Positions 17,911 to 26,915 of a DNA stretch of 64,000 nucleotides are shown here, piece after piece. Numbering within the stretch: the stretch's first letter is position 1; the number at the start of each line of letters is the position of its first letter. Origin of the DNA: Polaromonas sp. (GTDB taxonomy: Bacteria; Pseudomonadota; Gammaproteobacteria; Burkholderiales; Burkholderiaceae_C); assembly GCA_030654695.1 (NCBI GenBank), contig JAURWY010000006.1, positions 157,590-221,589 of the forward strand. The letters run 5' to 3'. Made by a program: the position numbers and the translations under genes. The notes below the pieces were generated by a model. It was not told the DNA's origin. It saw only the letters and a program-made list of their open reading frames with translations, and did not search any database.

Positions 17911-18792
17911 ATGTCTTCAGCAGCACACGGGTCAACCCCTTACTACTTCGTGCCGGGCCCATCCCGTCACCCTGCCATGGCCGCTTTGGGCCTGTTTTTC
18001 GTGGTCCTGGGTGCCGGGCAGTGGGTCAACGGCGTTGGCTGGGGCGCTTACTCGCTCACCTTTGGTTTGATCTTTTGGCTCGGTGTGCTGTACCAGTGGT
18101 TCAGTGAGGCAGTGGGCGAAAGCGAAGGCGGGATGTATGGTCGCAAGATCGACATGTCTTTTCGCTGGAGCATGAGCTGGTTCATCTTTTCTGAGGTGAT
18201 GTTTTTCGGCGCCTTTTTCACGGCACTCTGGTGGGCTCGTTCGCACTCAATCCCAGAGTTGGGTAGCTTGGAAAATGCGCTGCTGTGGCCTGACTTCAAG
18301 GCCGTTTGGCCCAGCATGGCTGCCGGCGTGACGGCTTCCCCGGCCGGGATCGTTGAGCCTTTCAGCACGGTTGGCCCGTTCTGGTTGCCGACCATCAACA
18401 CCGCCTTGTTGCTCAGTTCCGGCGTGACCCTGACCATTGCTCACCACGCATTGCGTGAAGGCAATCGTGGTCGCACTATCGGCTTCATGTGGGCCACGGT
18501 GTTGCTGGGTGTGATTTTCTTGTTTGTGCAGGGCTATGAATACGCCCACCTTTACAGCGACCTGAACCTCAAGATGTCTTCTGGCATCTATGGCTCAACT
18601 TTTTACATGCTGACGGGTTTTCACGGATTCCATGTGTTTGTTGGCATGCTGATGTTGTTGTTCATCACCTTGCGTCTTGGCAAGGGGCATTTCACGGCCG
18701 AGAGTCATTTTGGATTTGAAGGTGCAGCCTGGTACTGGCACTTTGTCGACGTGGTCTGGCTGGGCCTTTACATTCTGGTTTACTGGCTCTGA
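17911..18792 (+). CDS. ctaE: Cytochrome c oxidase subunit III
   Basis: ATG 17911 gives 293 residues with seven membrane helices. MSSAAHGSTPYYFVPGPSRHP is the usual start in this family. SWFIFSEVMFFGAFF and the C-terminal FHGFHVFVGMLMLLF and WYWHFVDVVWLGLYI blocks identify subunit III. It closes the structural part of the oxidase operon and is followed by a terminator. Confidence 0.97.
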   Translation: MSSAAHGSTPYYFVPGPSRHPAMAALGLFFVVLGAGQWVNGVGWGAYSLTFGLIFWLGVLYQWFSEAVGESEGGMYGRKIDMSFRWSMSWFIFSEVMFFGAFFTALWWARSHSIPELGSLENALLWPDFKAVWPSMAAGVTASPAGIVEPFSTVGPFWLPTINTALLLSSGVTLTIAHHALREGNRGRTIGFMWATVLLGVIFLFVQGYEYAHLYSDLNLKMSSGIYGSTFYMLTGFHGFHVFVGMLMLLFITLRLGKGHFTAESHFGFEGAAWYWHFVDVVWLGLYILVYWL

Positions 18793-18859
18793 GTTGCAGG
18801 TCATGCGCAGCAAGCGGTGTTACTGCTTGCAGGCTGCCTGCACAGAACCGCATAAAAAT

Positions 18860-18879
18860 GCCGCGTTGCGGCTTTTTTT
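18860..18879. terminator. Bidirectional rho-independent terminator
   Basis: The stem GCCGC/GCGGC has a three-base loop and is followed by seven T and preceded by five A on the other side. It lies between convergent ctaE and the small membrane-protein gene, so it can end transcripts from both strands. Confidence 0.85.
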
Positions 18880-18916
18880 ATGCCCGCAGAGCTGCTCTGC
18901 GTTTGACAGCGGTCGG

Positions 18917-19138
18917 TCAACGACCGGACGGCAGTCCTGTCGGCTGGATGTAGCCAAGCTTCCAAGCCAATAAGATGCAGGCAAAGAGAAGAATCGACAA
19001 TCCAACGCGAATGGCAAGTGCCCTAGCCATATGACTGGTTTTGGCTTTACCGCCGGTACCGTCTTTCATCATGAAGTAAAGGGCGGACGCTAAGCTGCCC
19101 AAAATAGCGATAAATGCAAAAGCAATGAGATACGACAT
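18917..19138 (-). CDS. Twin transmembrane protein (DUF2909-like)
   Basis: ATG 19138 gives 73 residues (MSYLIAFAFIAILGSLASAL) with two membrane helices separated by a short basic loop (MMKDGTGGKAKTSHMARA). Such proteins are a regular neighbour of SURF1 in Burkholderiales oxidase loci. Its start codon directly abuts that of the divergent SURF1 gene. Confidence 0.75.
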   Translation of the reverse strand: MSYLIAFAFIAILGSLASALYFMMKDGTGGKAKTSHMARALAIRVGLSILLFACILLAWKLGYIQPTGLPSGR

Positions 19139-19915
19139 ATGGCTGATTATCCGTCCATGACAGCCTCTGCACATTCAGGCCGGTTCTGGATCGTCACTGT
19201 GGCCGCACTGCTGACGGTGGCGCTGACGTTTTCTTTGGGCCTGTGGCAACTTGACCGAGCGGCGCAAAAGCAAGCCTTGCAAGCCTCCCTCGACCTGAAA
19301 AAAGAATTGCCCGCATTGAGCCAAGCGGATCTGCTGGTGAGCCAAGAGATCATCTCGACGGCGTTGATCGACCGGCAAATAGTGTTGTCGGGTCGTTGGC
19401 TGACCGAACAGACGGTCTATCTTGACAACCGCCCCATGAACGCCAAACCGGGTTTTTGGGTCATGACGCCGTTGCGGCTGACGGGCTCGGACAAAGTGGT
19501 ACTGGTTCAGCGTGGCTGGATTCCGCGTCATTTCAGAGACCGTACGGAACTGGCGCACATTGAAACGCCGGAACAGGCCGTCACGCTGTTGGGGCGAATG
19601 GCCCCGGCGCCTGCCAAACTATATGCTTTCAAAGGCGCTGACACGGGCCGCATCCGGCAAAATCTCGACATTCCCAATTTCGCTGCCGAGACCGGCTTGC
19701 AGCTGATCCCCGCCCTGGTGATTCAAATAGACCCTGCCAGTGACGGATTGCAGCGCGACTGGGCAGCGCCGAACATCGGTGTTGACAAACACCACGGCTA
19801 CGCCTTTCAGTGGTTTGGACTGTGTGCCTTGGTGCTCGGTCTGTACATCTGGTTCCAGCTGGTTTTGCCGCACCGTCAACGCCGGTCTGCCTCCCAATTC
19901 AACAACAAAGTCTGA
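19139..19915 (+). CDS. SURF1 family oxidase assembly protein
   Basis: The 258 residues have an N-terminal membrane helix (FWIVTVAALLTVALTFSLGLWQLDRA), a periplasmic domain with VLVQRGWIPR and a C-terminal helix (WFGLCALVLGLYIWFQLV), the standard SURF1 topology. SURF1 assists heme a insertion into subunit I. The second ATG at 19157 (MTASAHSGRFW) may be the true start, because the first touches the divergent gene's start codon and leaves no leader. Confidence 0.93.
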   Translation: MADYPSMTASAHSGRFWIVTVAALLTVALTFSLGLWQLDRAAQKQALQASLDLKKELPALSQADLLVSQEIISTALIDRQIVLSGRWLTEQTVYLDNRPMNAKPGFWVMTPLRLTGSDKVVLVQRGWIPRHFRDRTELAHIETPEQAVTLLGRMAPAPAKLYAFKGADTGRIRQNLDIPNFAAETGLQLIPALVIQIDPASDGLQRDWAAPNIGVDKHHGYAFQWFGLCALVLGLYIWFQLVLPHRQRRSASQFNNKV

Positions 19916-19924
19916 TGATTCGCC

Positions 19925-20635
19925 ATGTCCACTGAGAAGTCTTCGCCACGATCAACAGAGCAGAACCGTCCCGATCTAGACCAGCCCTTGGGCCTCACTG
20001 TGCACGAACTGCCGCGAGCCGAGCGAGTTGCCCCGGTCAACCGCAACGGGCGTCTGAAGATGTTGTTCATCTTGCTGGTCTGCGCCGCGCCTGTCATCGC
20101 GTCTTACTTCATGTATTACGTGGTGCGGCCAGAAGGTCGGCGTAATTACGGCGAACTCATCACGCCTCAGCGGCCTCTGCCAACTTTCAATGTGACGACG
20201 GCCAATGGCGCCGAGGTGCCCGTCAATTCGCTCAAAGACCAGTGGCTCTTGATCAGCGTGGCCGGCGGTGCTTGTGATGCCGTGTGTCAGCAACACTTGT
20301 ACTTTCAACGCCAACTGCGGGAGTCGTTGGGGCGCGAAAAAGACCGCCTAGATTGGGTCTGGCTGGTCACTGACAACGCGCCGATTCCGGCAGCTCTCGA
20401 GCCGGCGCTGAAAGGCGCCACCGTGCTGCGCGTCAGCCCAGCAGATGTGTCTCAATGGCTCGAAGCGGGACCCGGCCACAGGCTGGCAGACCACTTGTAC
20501 CTGGTCGATCCGCTGGGCAACTGGATGATGCGCTTCCCCGCCGCGATGGACGCTGTTGGCGCCGGTAAAGCCAAGCTGGATCTTGAGCGTCTGCTACGCG
20601 CTTCAAGTAGTTGGGACAACGAAGGTCGCCCATGA
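19925..20635 (+). CDS. Membrane-anchored thioredoxin-like oxidase assembly protein
   Basis: The 236 residues comprise a cytoplasmic N-terminus, one membrane helix (about 47-66) and a periplasmic domain with SVAGGACDAVCQQHLYFQRQ. The CxxxC pair, in the place of the SCO-family copper motif, suggests a copper or redox role. Proteins like this sit between SURF1 and ctaA in Comamonadaceae and are annotated only as oxidase-assembly related. Followed by ctaA with an ATGA overlap. Confidence 0.7.
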   Translation: MSTEKSSPRSTEQNRPDLDQPLGLTVHELPRAERVAPVNRNGRLKMLFILLVCAAPVIASYFMYYVVRPEGRRNYGELITPQRPLPTFNVTTANGAEVPVNSLKDQWLLISVAGGACDAVCQQHLYFQRQLRESLGREKDRLDWVWLVTDNAPIPAALEPALKGATVLRVSPADVSQWLEAGPGHRLADHLYLVDPLGNWMMRFPAAMDAVGAGKAKLDLERLLRASSSWDNEGRP

Positions 20636-21810
20636 CGGAGCAAGCCCTTTACGACCTCAGTCCAGCCATTCGGCTGATGCTGATGGGCTTGGTGGTGGCA
20701 CTCGGCCCGCTGGCTTGGGTTTGGCTGCGCAGCCGCCGTGCGCCTTTGCCGCATCGGCTGCGCATGCTGACGCTGGTGACGCTGTTCCTCACTTTTGACT
20801 TGGTGCTGTTTGGCGCCTTCACGCGCTTGACTGATTCCGGCCTCGGCTGTCCGGACTGGCCAGGTTGCTACGGCAGTGCCAGCCCACTGGGCGCACACGC
20901 TGACATCCTGCAAGCCCAAGCAGCCATGCCGACCGGCCCGGTGACGTTTCCAAAGGCCTGGATCGAGATGATTCACCGCTACTTGGCAACTGGCGTTGGC
21001 GTGCTGATTTTGACGCTGACCGCCGTCACGTGGCTGGCGCGTCGGCAAGCTCGCTTGCTGCGCGAACCGGTGGCCTCGTCTGCCGTGCCTAGTGCGTCCG
21101 ATGTGTTGCAACCGTGGTGGCCCACGCTGACCTTGGTTTGGGTGTGCCTGCAGGGCGCTTTTGGCGCGTTAACGGTGACCATGAAGCTCTTTCCAGCCAT
21201 CGTCACGCTGCATTTGCTCGGCGGCATGGTCTTGCTGGCGTTGTTGCGCGCGCAGTCGGTACGCTTTGCGCTGGCGGCTGGCGATGTGCGGGTGGTGACC
21301 GTGCCGCGCAGCACATGGTGGTTGTTGCTGCTGGGTTTTGCCTTGCTGTGGCTGCAAATTGCTTTGGGCGGCTGGGTCAGCACCAATTACGCTGTGTTGG
21401 CCTGCACTGATTTTCCGGCTTGCCAAGGGTCCTTCTGGCCTGACATGGATTTCCGGCTGGGCTTCTCGCTCTGGCGTGAACTCGGTGCGGGCCATGGCGA
21501 CGCCAATTTCACCTTTCAAGCCCTGACAGCCGTTCACTACGTCCACCGGTTGTCGGCTTACTTGGTGTTTGCGGCGCTGCTGCTGTTGGCGCGCCAGCTT
21601 TACCGCGCGCCCGGCATGCGCGCACATGCCCATTGGATCTTGGCGCTGGTGTTGTGGCAACTCGTCACAGGCGTCAGCAATGTGGTGCTTGGCTGGCCTT
21701 TGTTGGCAGCCGTTTCGCACACTGGCGGCGCTGCCGCGTTGGTGGTGGTGATGACGGGTGCTTTGTTTTCTTGCCGCCGTGACGCGCGGCCAGTTCTGGG
21801 CCAAAATTGA
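20632..21810 (+). CDS. ctaA: Heme A synthase (COX15/CtaA)
   Basis: ATG 20632 overlaps the preceding stop and gives 392 residues. Eight membrane helices carry the heme-binding histidines in [32 protein letters not shown] and [29 protein letters not shown] is the diagnostic N-terminal motif. It oxidises heme O to heme A for the aa3 oxidase. Confidence 0.96.
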   Translation: MTEQALYDLSPAIRLMLMGLVVALGPLAWVWLRSRRAPLPHRLRMLTLVTLFLTFDLVLFGAFTRLTDSGLGCPDWPGCYGSASPLGAHADILQAQAAMPTGPVTFPKAWIEMIHRYLATGVGVLILTLTAVTWLARRQARLLREPVASSAVPSASDVLQPWWPTLTLVWVCLQGAFGALTVTMKLFPAIVTLHLLGGMVLLALLRAQSVRFALAAGDVRVVTVPRSTWWLLLLGFALLWLQIALGGWVSTNYAVLACTDFPACQGSFWPDMDFRLGFSLWRELGAGHGDANFTFQALTAVHYVHRLSAYLVFAALLLLARQLYRAPGMRAHAHWILALVLWQLVTGVSNVVLGWPLLAAVSHTGGAAALVVVMTGALFSCRRDARPVLGQN

Positions 21811-21829
21811 GGGCTTCACGATTGTCCGC

Positions 21830-22750
21830 ATGAATCCTACTGAACCTTCTTCAGCGCCGAGTGCGCCACTGCCATTTTTAGTCTCCCGCTGGGCGCAGTT
21901 TTATGCGTTGACCAAACCACGCGTGGTGCAGCTGATTGTGTTTTGCGCGCTCATCGGCATGGTCTTGGCGGTGCCTGGCGTACCGAGTTGGGCCGATGCG
22001 CAGCTGGCCCTGATCGCCTGTGCCGGTATCTGGCTGGTGGCCGGTGCAGCGGCAGCGTTCAACTGTCTGGTGGAGCAACAGATCGACTCTAAAATGCGGC
22101 GCACAGCGTGGCGTCCCACCGCGCAGGGGCAGCTGAACAACACCTTGACCTTGGGTTTTTCGGCGCTGCTGTGCGCTGTCGGATCGTGGATTTTGTATGT
22201 CTGGGTGAACCCCTTGACCATGTGGCTGACCTTTGCCACCTTTGTCGGTTATGCCGTGGTCTACACCGTCATCTTGAAACCGCTGACGCCGCAAAACATC
22301 GTCATTGGCGGTGCTTCCGGTGCCATGCCGCCAGTGCTGGGCTGGTCGGCCATGACCGGCAATGTCGGCCCTGAAGCGCTGATTTTGTTCCTCATCATCT
22401 TCTTGTGGACGCCGCCGCATTTTTGGGCGCTGGCGCTGTACCGCGTCGAGGAGTACCGCAAGTCAGGCCTGCCGATGCTGCCGGTGACACATGGCAATGA
22501 GTTCACGCGATTGCAAATTTTTCTGTACACGTTGGTGCTGTTCGCAGCCTGCCTGATGCCCTTTGTGTTTCAGATGAGCGGCTGGTTTTATCTGGCTGCG
22601 GCGGTGATCCTGAGCATCGGTTTCAGCTGGTACGCTTGGCGACTGCTGCGTGCGTATTCTGACGCCCTGGCACGCAAGACGTTTCGGTTTTCCCTGATCC
22701 ACCTGTCGCTGCTGTTTGCCGCCTTGCTGGTCGACCACTACCTCATATGA
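21830..22750 (+). CDS. ctaB: Protoheme IX farnesyltransferase (heme O synthase)
   Basis: ATG 21830 gives 306 residues. The N-terminal [20 protein letters not shown], the prenyl-binding [19 protein letters not shown] and [13 protein letters not shown] are conserved in CtaB/CyoE. It attaches farnesyl to heme B, feeding CtaA. The stop overlaps the SCO gene by an ATGA. Confidence 0.96.
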   Translation: MNPTEPSSAPSAPLPFLVSRWAQFYALTKPRVVQLIVFCALIGMVLAVPGVPSWADAQLALIACAGIWLVAGAAAAFNCLVEQQIDSKMRRTAWRPTAQGQLNNTLTLGFSALLCAVGSWILYVWVNPLTMWLTFATFVGYAVVYTVILKPLTPQNIVIGGASGAMPPVLGWSAMTGNVGPEALILFLIIFLWTPPHFWALALYRVEEYRKSGLPMLPVTHGNEFTRLQIFLYTLVLFAACLMPFVFQMSGWFYLAAAVILSIGFSWYAWRLLRAYSDALARKTFRFSLIHLSLLFAALLVDHYLI

Positions 22751-23364
22751 CCATCATCAACTCGGCTGCTTTGAGTCGTCGCCGGACACTTCTGAAATCC
22801 GTGACAGCCGTGTTGGCCGCTGCTGCACTGAGCGCCTGCGGCCCCGACAAACTGCAGTTCAAAAGCATCGACATCACCGGTGCCGACTACGCCAAAGACT
22901 TCAACCTGACAGACCACAACGGTGTGCCTCGCAGCTTGAAAGACTTCAAGGGCAAGGTCGTGGTGGTGTTCTTCGGTTTCACCCAATGTCCCGACGTGTG
23001 CCCCACCGCGTTGGCCGAGTTGGCGGAGGTTAAACGCAAACTCGGCAGCCAGGGTGATCGCTTGCAGGGCATCTTCATTTCAGTTGACCCAGAGCGTGAC
23101 ACCGAAGAAGTTCTGAAGGCCTACATGGCCAATTTCGACCCGAGTTTTATCGCCCTGCGGCCGACGATGGCGCAACTGCCCGAAGTCGCCAAAGCCTTCA
23201 AGATTTACTACAAAAAGAGCGAAGGCAAGACCGCTGGCAGTTACACCATGGACCACTCTGCGGGCAGTTACGTGTTCGATCCAGAAGGCCGTGTGCGGCT
23301 TTACACGCGCTACGGCTCGGGTGCCGAGGCGCTGGCGTCTGACGTTGCGTTGCTGTTGACATAA
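22747..23364 (+). CDS. SCO1/SenC family copper chaperone lipoprotein
   Basis: The 205 residues start with a signal peptide ending in a lipobox (LSACGP), so the protein is probably membrane-anchored in the periplasm. The copper motif is CPDVCP, and the third ligand is His in [12 protein letters not shown] proteins load CuA in subunit II. It is the last gene of the oxidase assembly block; no terminator is visible after it. Confidence 0.94.
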   Translation: MTIINSAALSRRRTLLKSVTAVLAAAALSACGPDKLQFKSIDITGADYAKDFNLTDHNGVPRSLKDFKGKVVVVFFGFTQCPDVCPTALAELAEVKRKLGSQGDRLQGIFISVDPERDTEEVLKAYMANFDPSFIALRPTMAQLPEVAKAFKIYYKKSEGKTAGSYTMDHSAGSYVFDPEGRVRLYTRYGSGAEALASDVALLLT

Positions 23365-23442
23365 TTTCTCATGGAAATACAAACTGCGCTTCAGGGTCCG
23401 ATCGGCTGGGGCAAGGCAATTTTGCGTCGCTAGTGGTTCAGT

Positions 23443-25110
23443 ATGAGTGCTGCTTTAGCTGTTGAGAATCTATCGGCCCTTGCCGTCGACACGCATTTCC
23501 CCGTGGTCATTGTGGGTGCTGGACCGACCGGCCTTATGCTGGCCAACTTGCTGGGTATTCAGGGCATCAAAACCTTGGTGATCGAACAAAGTCACAACAC
23601 CGTGGGCGAGCCACGGGCTGTGACCATTGATGACGAAAGTCTTCGAACGGTGCAGGCCACCGGTTTGATCAGTCAGGTGTTGCCGCAGGTTGTGCAGGGC
23701 TACGGGGTGCATTACTACTCGTGGCGCGGCAAAGAGTTTGCACGGATTGAGCCGAGTGTCATGGAACACGGTTTCCCCAAGCGCAATGCCTTCCGGCAGC
23801 AACTGCTGGTGGGGCAGCTTCGCGATGGGTTGCAACGGTTTGACACGATGCCGATTTGGTTCGGCCATGAACTGCTGCGCTTTCAGGACGATGGTGACGC
23901 CGTTCATTTAACGCTCCAGCACGACGGAAAATCCAAGACCATCAGCTGCCATTGGTTGGTGGCTTGTGATGGTGGCCGCAGCACAGTCCGGGAGCAGCTG
24001 GGCATCCAACTGACGGGCAGTAGCTACGATGAAAAGTGGTTGATTGTGGATCTGCTGGATCGCACGAGTGCCTTTCGCCATACGCGCACGTATTGTGATC
24101 CTGTGCGCCCGGCAATTCGTTTGCCGGGCCCCGAAGGCACGCTGCGCTACGAGTTCATGTTGCATGACGGCGAAGACCCGGAACAGATGCTCGACGAGGC
24201 CAGCATCCGCCGCTGGATTCATGCGCGTGAGCCGGCAGATGCCTCGCTCGTCATTGCGCGCAAAGTGGTGTATGGCTTTCATGCGCGTGTTGCGGAGCGC
24301 TGGAAGTCTGGTCGGGTTTTCCTCGCGGGTGACGCGGCGCATTTGACGCCGCCGTTTGCAGGGCAGGGCATGAACAGCGGGGTGCGCGATGCCGCCAACT
24401 TGGCGTGGAAGTTGGCCGCCGTGGAGCGAGGTCAGCTGTCGCCGTCTTTGCTGGACACTTATGAAATGGAGCGCAAGCCACATGCGTGGTCGCTGATCAA
24501 AATGGCCGTGCGCATTGGCACCTTCATGCAACCCAAATCAATACTGATGGCCATGCTGACACAAGGTGGGCTGAAGCTCTGCAGTGTGTACCGGCCGGTG
24601 CGGGACTACGTCCTGCAGCTCAAGTTCAAACCCAAGCCGCGCTTTGCGCAAGGGTTTTTCATCGGCCAAGTGACGCCTTCAGCGTTGGTGGCAGTAGGGC
24701 AGTTGCTGCCTCAACCGATGGTTGAAATGCCGGATGGTGTGCATCTACCAATGGACGATGTGCTGGGCCATGGATTTTCACTGTTGGCACTGAAAGATGC
24801 CGATGTCAGCGCTGTTCTCAGCAGTTTTGCGGCGGCGGGTTTAAGCTGCTTGCACGTGCAGGTGGTATCGCCCTCAGATGACTTCATCAAGCGTGAAGGG
24901 CAGAGCCTCACACGGGATGTACCCGATGCAATCGTTCGTGACCATGAAGGGGTGCTTGAAAAAATCATCCGTAGCGCCGAAGCGCAGGCTGTCGTGCTGC
25001 GACCGGATCGCTATGTGTTGGCGTACTTGCAACGCCAGAACTCAAGCAGCGCTGAGGTCGCGCAATGGCTCAAGCGTAAACCGCCAGTACCTTCTTCATC
25101 TTTTTCATAG
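23443..25110 (+). CDS. FAD-dependent aromatic hydroxylase (MhpA-like)
   Basis: The 555 residues equal the length of MhpA. A dinucleotide motif VVIVGAGPTGLMLANLLG lies near the start. PRAVTIDDESLRTVQATGL matches the MhpA subgroup, and the second FAD motif is RVFLAGDAAHLTPPFAGQG. MhpA hydroxylates 3-(3-hydroxyphenyl)propionate; related enzymes act on resorcinol or other phenols. No mhp partner gene is nearby, so the substrate is open. Its 3' end overlaps rpoH on the other strand by 41 nt. Confidence 0.85.
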   Translation: MSAALAVENLSALAVDTHFPVVIVGAGPTGLMLANLLGIQGIKTLVIEQSHNTVGEPRAVTIDDESLRTVQATGLISQVLPQVVQGYGVHYYSWRGKEFARIEPSVMEHGFPKRNAFRQQLLVGQLRDGLQRFDTMPIWFGHELLRFQDDGDAVHLTLQHDGKSKTISCHWLVACDGGRSTVREQLGIQLTGSSYDEKWLIVDLLDRTSAFRHTRTYCDPVRPAIRLPGPEGTLRYEFMLHDGEDPEQMLDEASIRRWIHAREPADASLVIARKVVYGFHARVAERWKSGRVFLAGDAAHLTPPFAGQGMNSGVRDAANLAWKLAAVERGQLSPSLLDTYEMERKPHAWSLIKMAVRIGTFMQPKSILMAMLTQGGLKLCSVYRPVRDYVLQLKFKPKPRFAQGFFIGQVTPSALVAVGQLLPQPMVEMPDGVHLPMDDVLGHGFSLLALKDADVSAVLSSFAAAGLSCLHVQVVSPSDDFIKREGQSLTRDVPDAIVRDHEGVLEKIIRSAEAQAVVLRPDRYVLAYLQRQNSSSAEVAQWLKRKPPVPSSSFS

Positions 25111-26023
25111 CCGCCACTTCAATCTGGCGAATGCGCTCAGCGCTGACTTGGTATTCAGCGGCCAAGTCATGCAGCGTCATGCCGCCGGATCCGTCGTCGT
25201 TCACATTCAACCAGCGCTCTTCGACAATCCGCCGTGAACGTGGGTCGAGTCCTTCCAGTGCCGCAGAAATGCCGTCCGTGGCGAGCACGTCACGCTGATG
25301 CGACTCAATCAAGGCGGTCGGCTCATGGCTGGCGTCAGACAGATAGGCGATAGGGCCAAAAGCGTCTTCACCGTCATCACTCGGGCTAGGATCTAGCAGC
25401 GTGTCGCCGCCCGACATCCGCTGCTCCATCTCAATGACTTCTTCCCGCTTGACGTTCAGCGTTTTGGCCATCGAATCAATCTGCGCAGCGGTCAAGGTGT
25501 CGCGGTGCGTGGCCACATCGGCATCGTCCTTGAAACCTTGCTTCATCGAGCGCAAATTGAAGAACAGCTTGCGCTGTGCCTTGGTCGTGGCCATCTTGAC
25601 CATGCGCCAGTTTTTCAAAATGTATTCATGGATCTCAGCTCTGATCCAATGCAGGGCGTAGCTCACCAAACGGACATTTTGGTCCGGGTCAAAGCGTTTA
25701 ACCGCCTTCATCAGGCCGATATTGCCTTCTTGGATCAGGTCGCCGTGGGGCAGGCCATAACCCAAATATTTGCGTGATACCGACACCACCAAGCGTAAGT
25801 GAGAGAGCACTAACTTACTGGCAGACTCAAGGTCGTTCTCTTCTTTGAGCTTGCGACCGAACTCCTGCTCCTCGGCCAAAGTGAGCATGGGCAGACGGTT
25901 CACCGCCGAAATATAAGCGTCAAGGTTGCCGAGCGGGGGCAGCAGGCTTGAAGCGCTGGCCCAAGGCGTGGTCAGCGCCATGGTGCTCGTACGGGTGTCA
26001 GTTTGACCGGTTGCGAGTGTCAT
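25070..26023 (-). CDS. rpoH: RNA polymerase heat-shock sigma factor RpoH (sigma-32)
   Basis: The 317 residues show sigma-70 region 2 (LVLSHLRLVVSVSRKYLGYG, GDLIQEGNIGLMKAVKRFDP), the diagnostic RpoH box QRKLFFNLR, and a region 4 helix-turn-helix near the end (LHDLAAEYQVSAERIRQIE). An AAGGAG ribosome site lies 7 nt before the ATG. It directs transcription of heat-shock genes. A perfect CIRCE element lies upstream, so HrcA probably represses it. The last 41 nt overlap the flavin hydroxylase gene. Confidence 0.97.
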   Translation of the reverse strand: MTLATGQTDTRTSTMALTTPWASASSLLPPLGNLDAYISAVNRLPMLTLAEEQEFGRKLKEENDLESASKLVLSHLRLVVSVSRKYLGYGLPHGDLIQEGNIGLMKAVKRFDPDQNVRLVSYALHWIRAEIHEYILKNWRMVKMATTKAQRKLFFNLRSMKQGFKDDADVATHRDTLTAAQIDSMAKTLNVKREEVIEMEQRMSGGDTLLDPSPSDDGEDAFGPIAYLSDASHEPTALIESHQRDVLATDGISAALEGLDPRSRRIVEERWLNVNDDGSGGMTLHDLAAEYQVSAERIRQIEVAAMKKMKKVLAVYA

Positions 26024-26051
26024 TTGAGACTCCTTTTGTCAATGTTAAATG

Positions 26052-26078
26052 TTAGCACTCCCTAAACTAGAGTGCTAA
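26052..26078. promoter_or_regulatory. CIRCE element (HrcA operator) upstream of rpoH
   Basis: TTAGCACTC, nine bases, then GAGTGCTAA is an exact match to the CIRCE consensus. It ends 28 nt before the rpoH start codon, within the probable promoter or leader. HrcA-CIRCE control of rpoH has been proposed for betaproteobacteria. The gene for HrcA is not in the window. Confidence 0.92.
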
Positions 26079-26277
26079 AGATCAATGGTGATGACCCTGA
26101 TCGGTTCACGCCATCATCATGAGACTTTCGAGACCTGCCGCACTTGTCAGCGTACCCAGACAGTTTCGTGTCTAAAAATCTGATGACATTGATCTTCATC
26201 ACCTACGCAGCGAATAAACCACTGGCGCAAGTCTGTTTGTGCGCATGGTTGGGTTGCTGCATTAGAGCCTTTAAAAG

Positions 26278-26314
26278 TTCATATATGACGATGCTATGAT
26301 ATCTCCTATATGAA
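26278..26314. repeat. Inverted repeat spanning the start of the TnpB-like gene
   Basis: TTCATATA (26278-26285) and TATATGAA (26307-26314) are perfect 8-bp inverted copies 21 nt apart. The right arm contains the ATG at 26310. As RNA it could hide the start codon; as DNA it could be an operator. The rest of the rpoH to TnpB-like gap (26079-26277) shows nothing else clear. Confidence 0.5.
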
Positions 26315-26915
26315 TTTTATGTTGCGCATCCCCCTGAACGCAAATGCTGAGCAATTGGTCCGTCTGCAGGCCTTGCAAGCAGCTTTTGCGCAGGTCTGTA
26401 ACGCGCTCGCTCCCACAGTGCAGCAAACGCGGGTGTGGAACCGGGTGGCACTGCACCATTTGACGTACCACAAGCTGCGCGAGCGTTTTCCGGAGTTGGG
26501 CTCGCAAATGGTGTGTAACGCTATTTACTCGGTGTCGCGCACTTGCCGGTTGGTTTTTCAGCACGCGCAAAGTCCGTTTAATTTGAACAAGCTGGCCGAC
26601 AAGCCGCTGCCTCTTTTACGTTTTTCGGACAACTGCCCCGTCTACTTTGACCGCCACACCCTGAGCGTCAAGAACGGGCAGCTGTCCATGTTCACGCTGG
26701 ATGGGCGTATGCGTTTTGCGCTGGCCCTGAAGCCGGCTGACGAAGCCAATTTCAATGAAAAAAAGCTTCGCGAAATTGTCTTGTCGTGTCGCGCTGATGC
26801 TGTGTATGAGTTGTCTTTCCTGTTCGACGATGAACAGGACAAAAAAACGCCAGAGCTGTTGGGCTCCGGCAGCTCTGAAGTTCCTGAATATGTCATGGTC
26901 GAGGAGGCCTCATGA
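26310..26915 (+). CDS. TnpB-like protein lacking the RuvC nuclease domain
   Basis: The 201 residues resemble the N-terminal half of IS605-type TnpB. MLRIPLNANAEQLVRLQALQ, TRVWNRVALHHLTYHKLRERFP and GSQMVCNAIYSVSRTCR match the helical recognition region. YFDRHTLSVKNGQLSMFTLDG and the following beta-rich stretch (to about residue 172) match the second WED part. It ends in an acidic tail where RuvC and the zinc finger would start, so no DNA cleavage is expected. The frame is clean and its stop overlaps the T1SS ATG (ATGA), so it is a co-translated gene rather than an insertion scar. A role as a DNA- or RNA-binding regulator of the secretion genes is inference. Confidence 0.6.
   Translation: MNFMLRIPLNANAEQLVRLQALQAAFAQVCNALAPTVQQTRVWNRVALHHLTYHKLRERFPELGSQMVCNAIYSVSRTCRLVFQHAQSPFNLNKLADKPLPLLRFSDNCPVYFDRHTLSVKNGQLSMFTLDGRMRFALALKPADEANFNEKKLREIVLSCRADAVYELSFLFDDEQDKKTPELLGSGSSEVPEYVMVEEAS

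Noticed and set aside
26310..26915. Insertion-sequence remnant (IS605 type) as explanation of the TnpB-like gene
   Set aside because: The frame is intact, no tnpA or element ends are seen, and the stop is coupled to the next gene.
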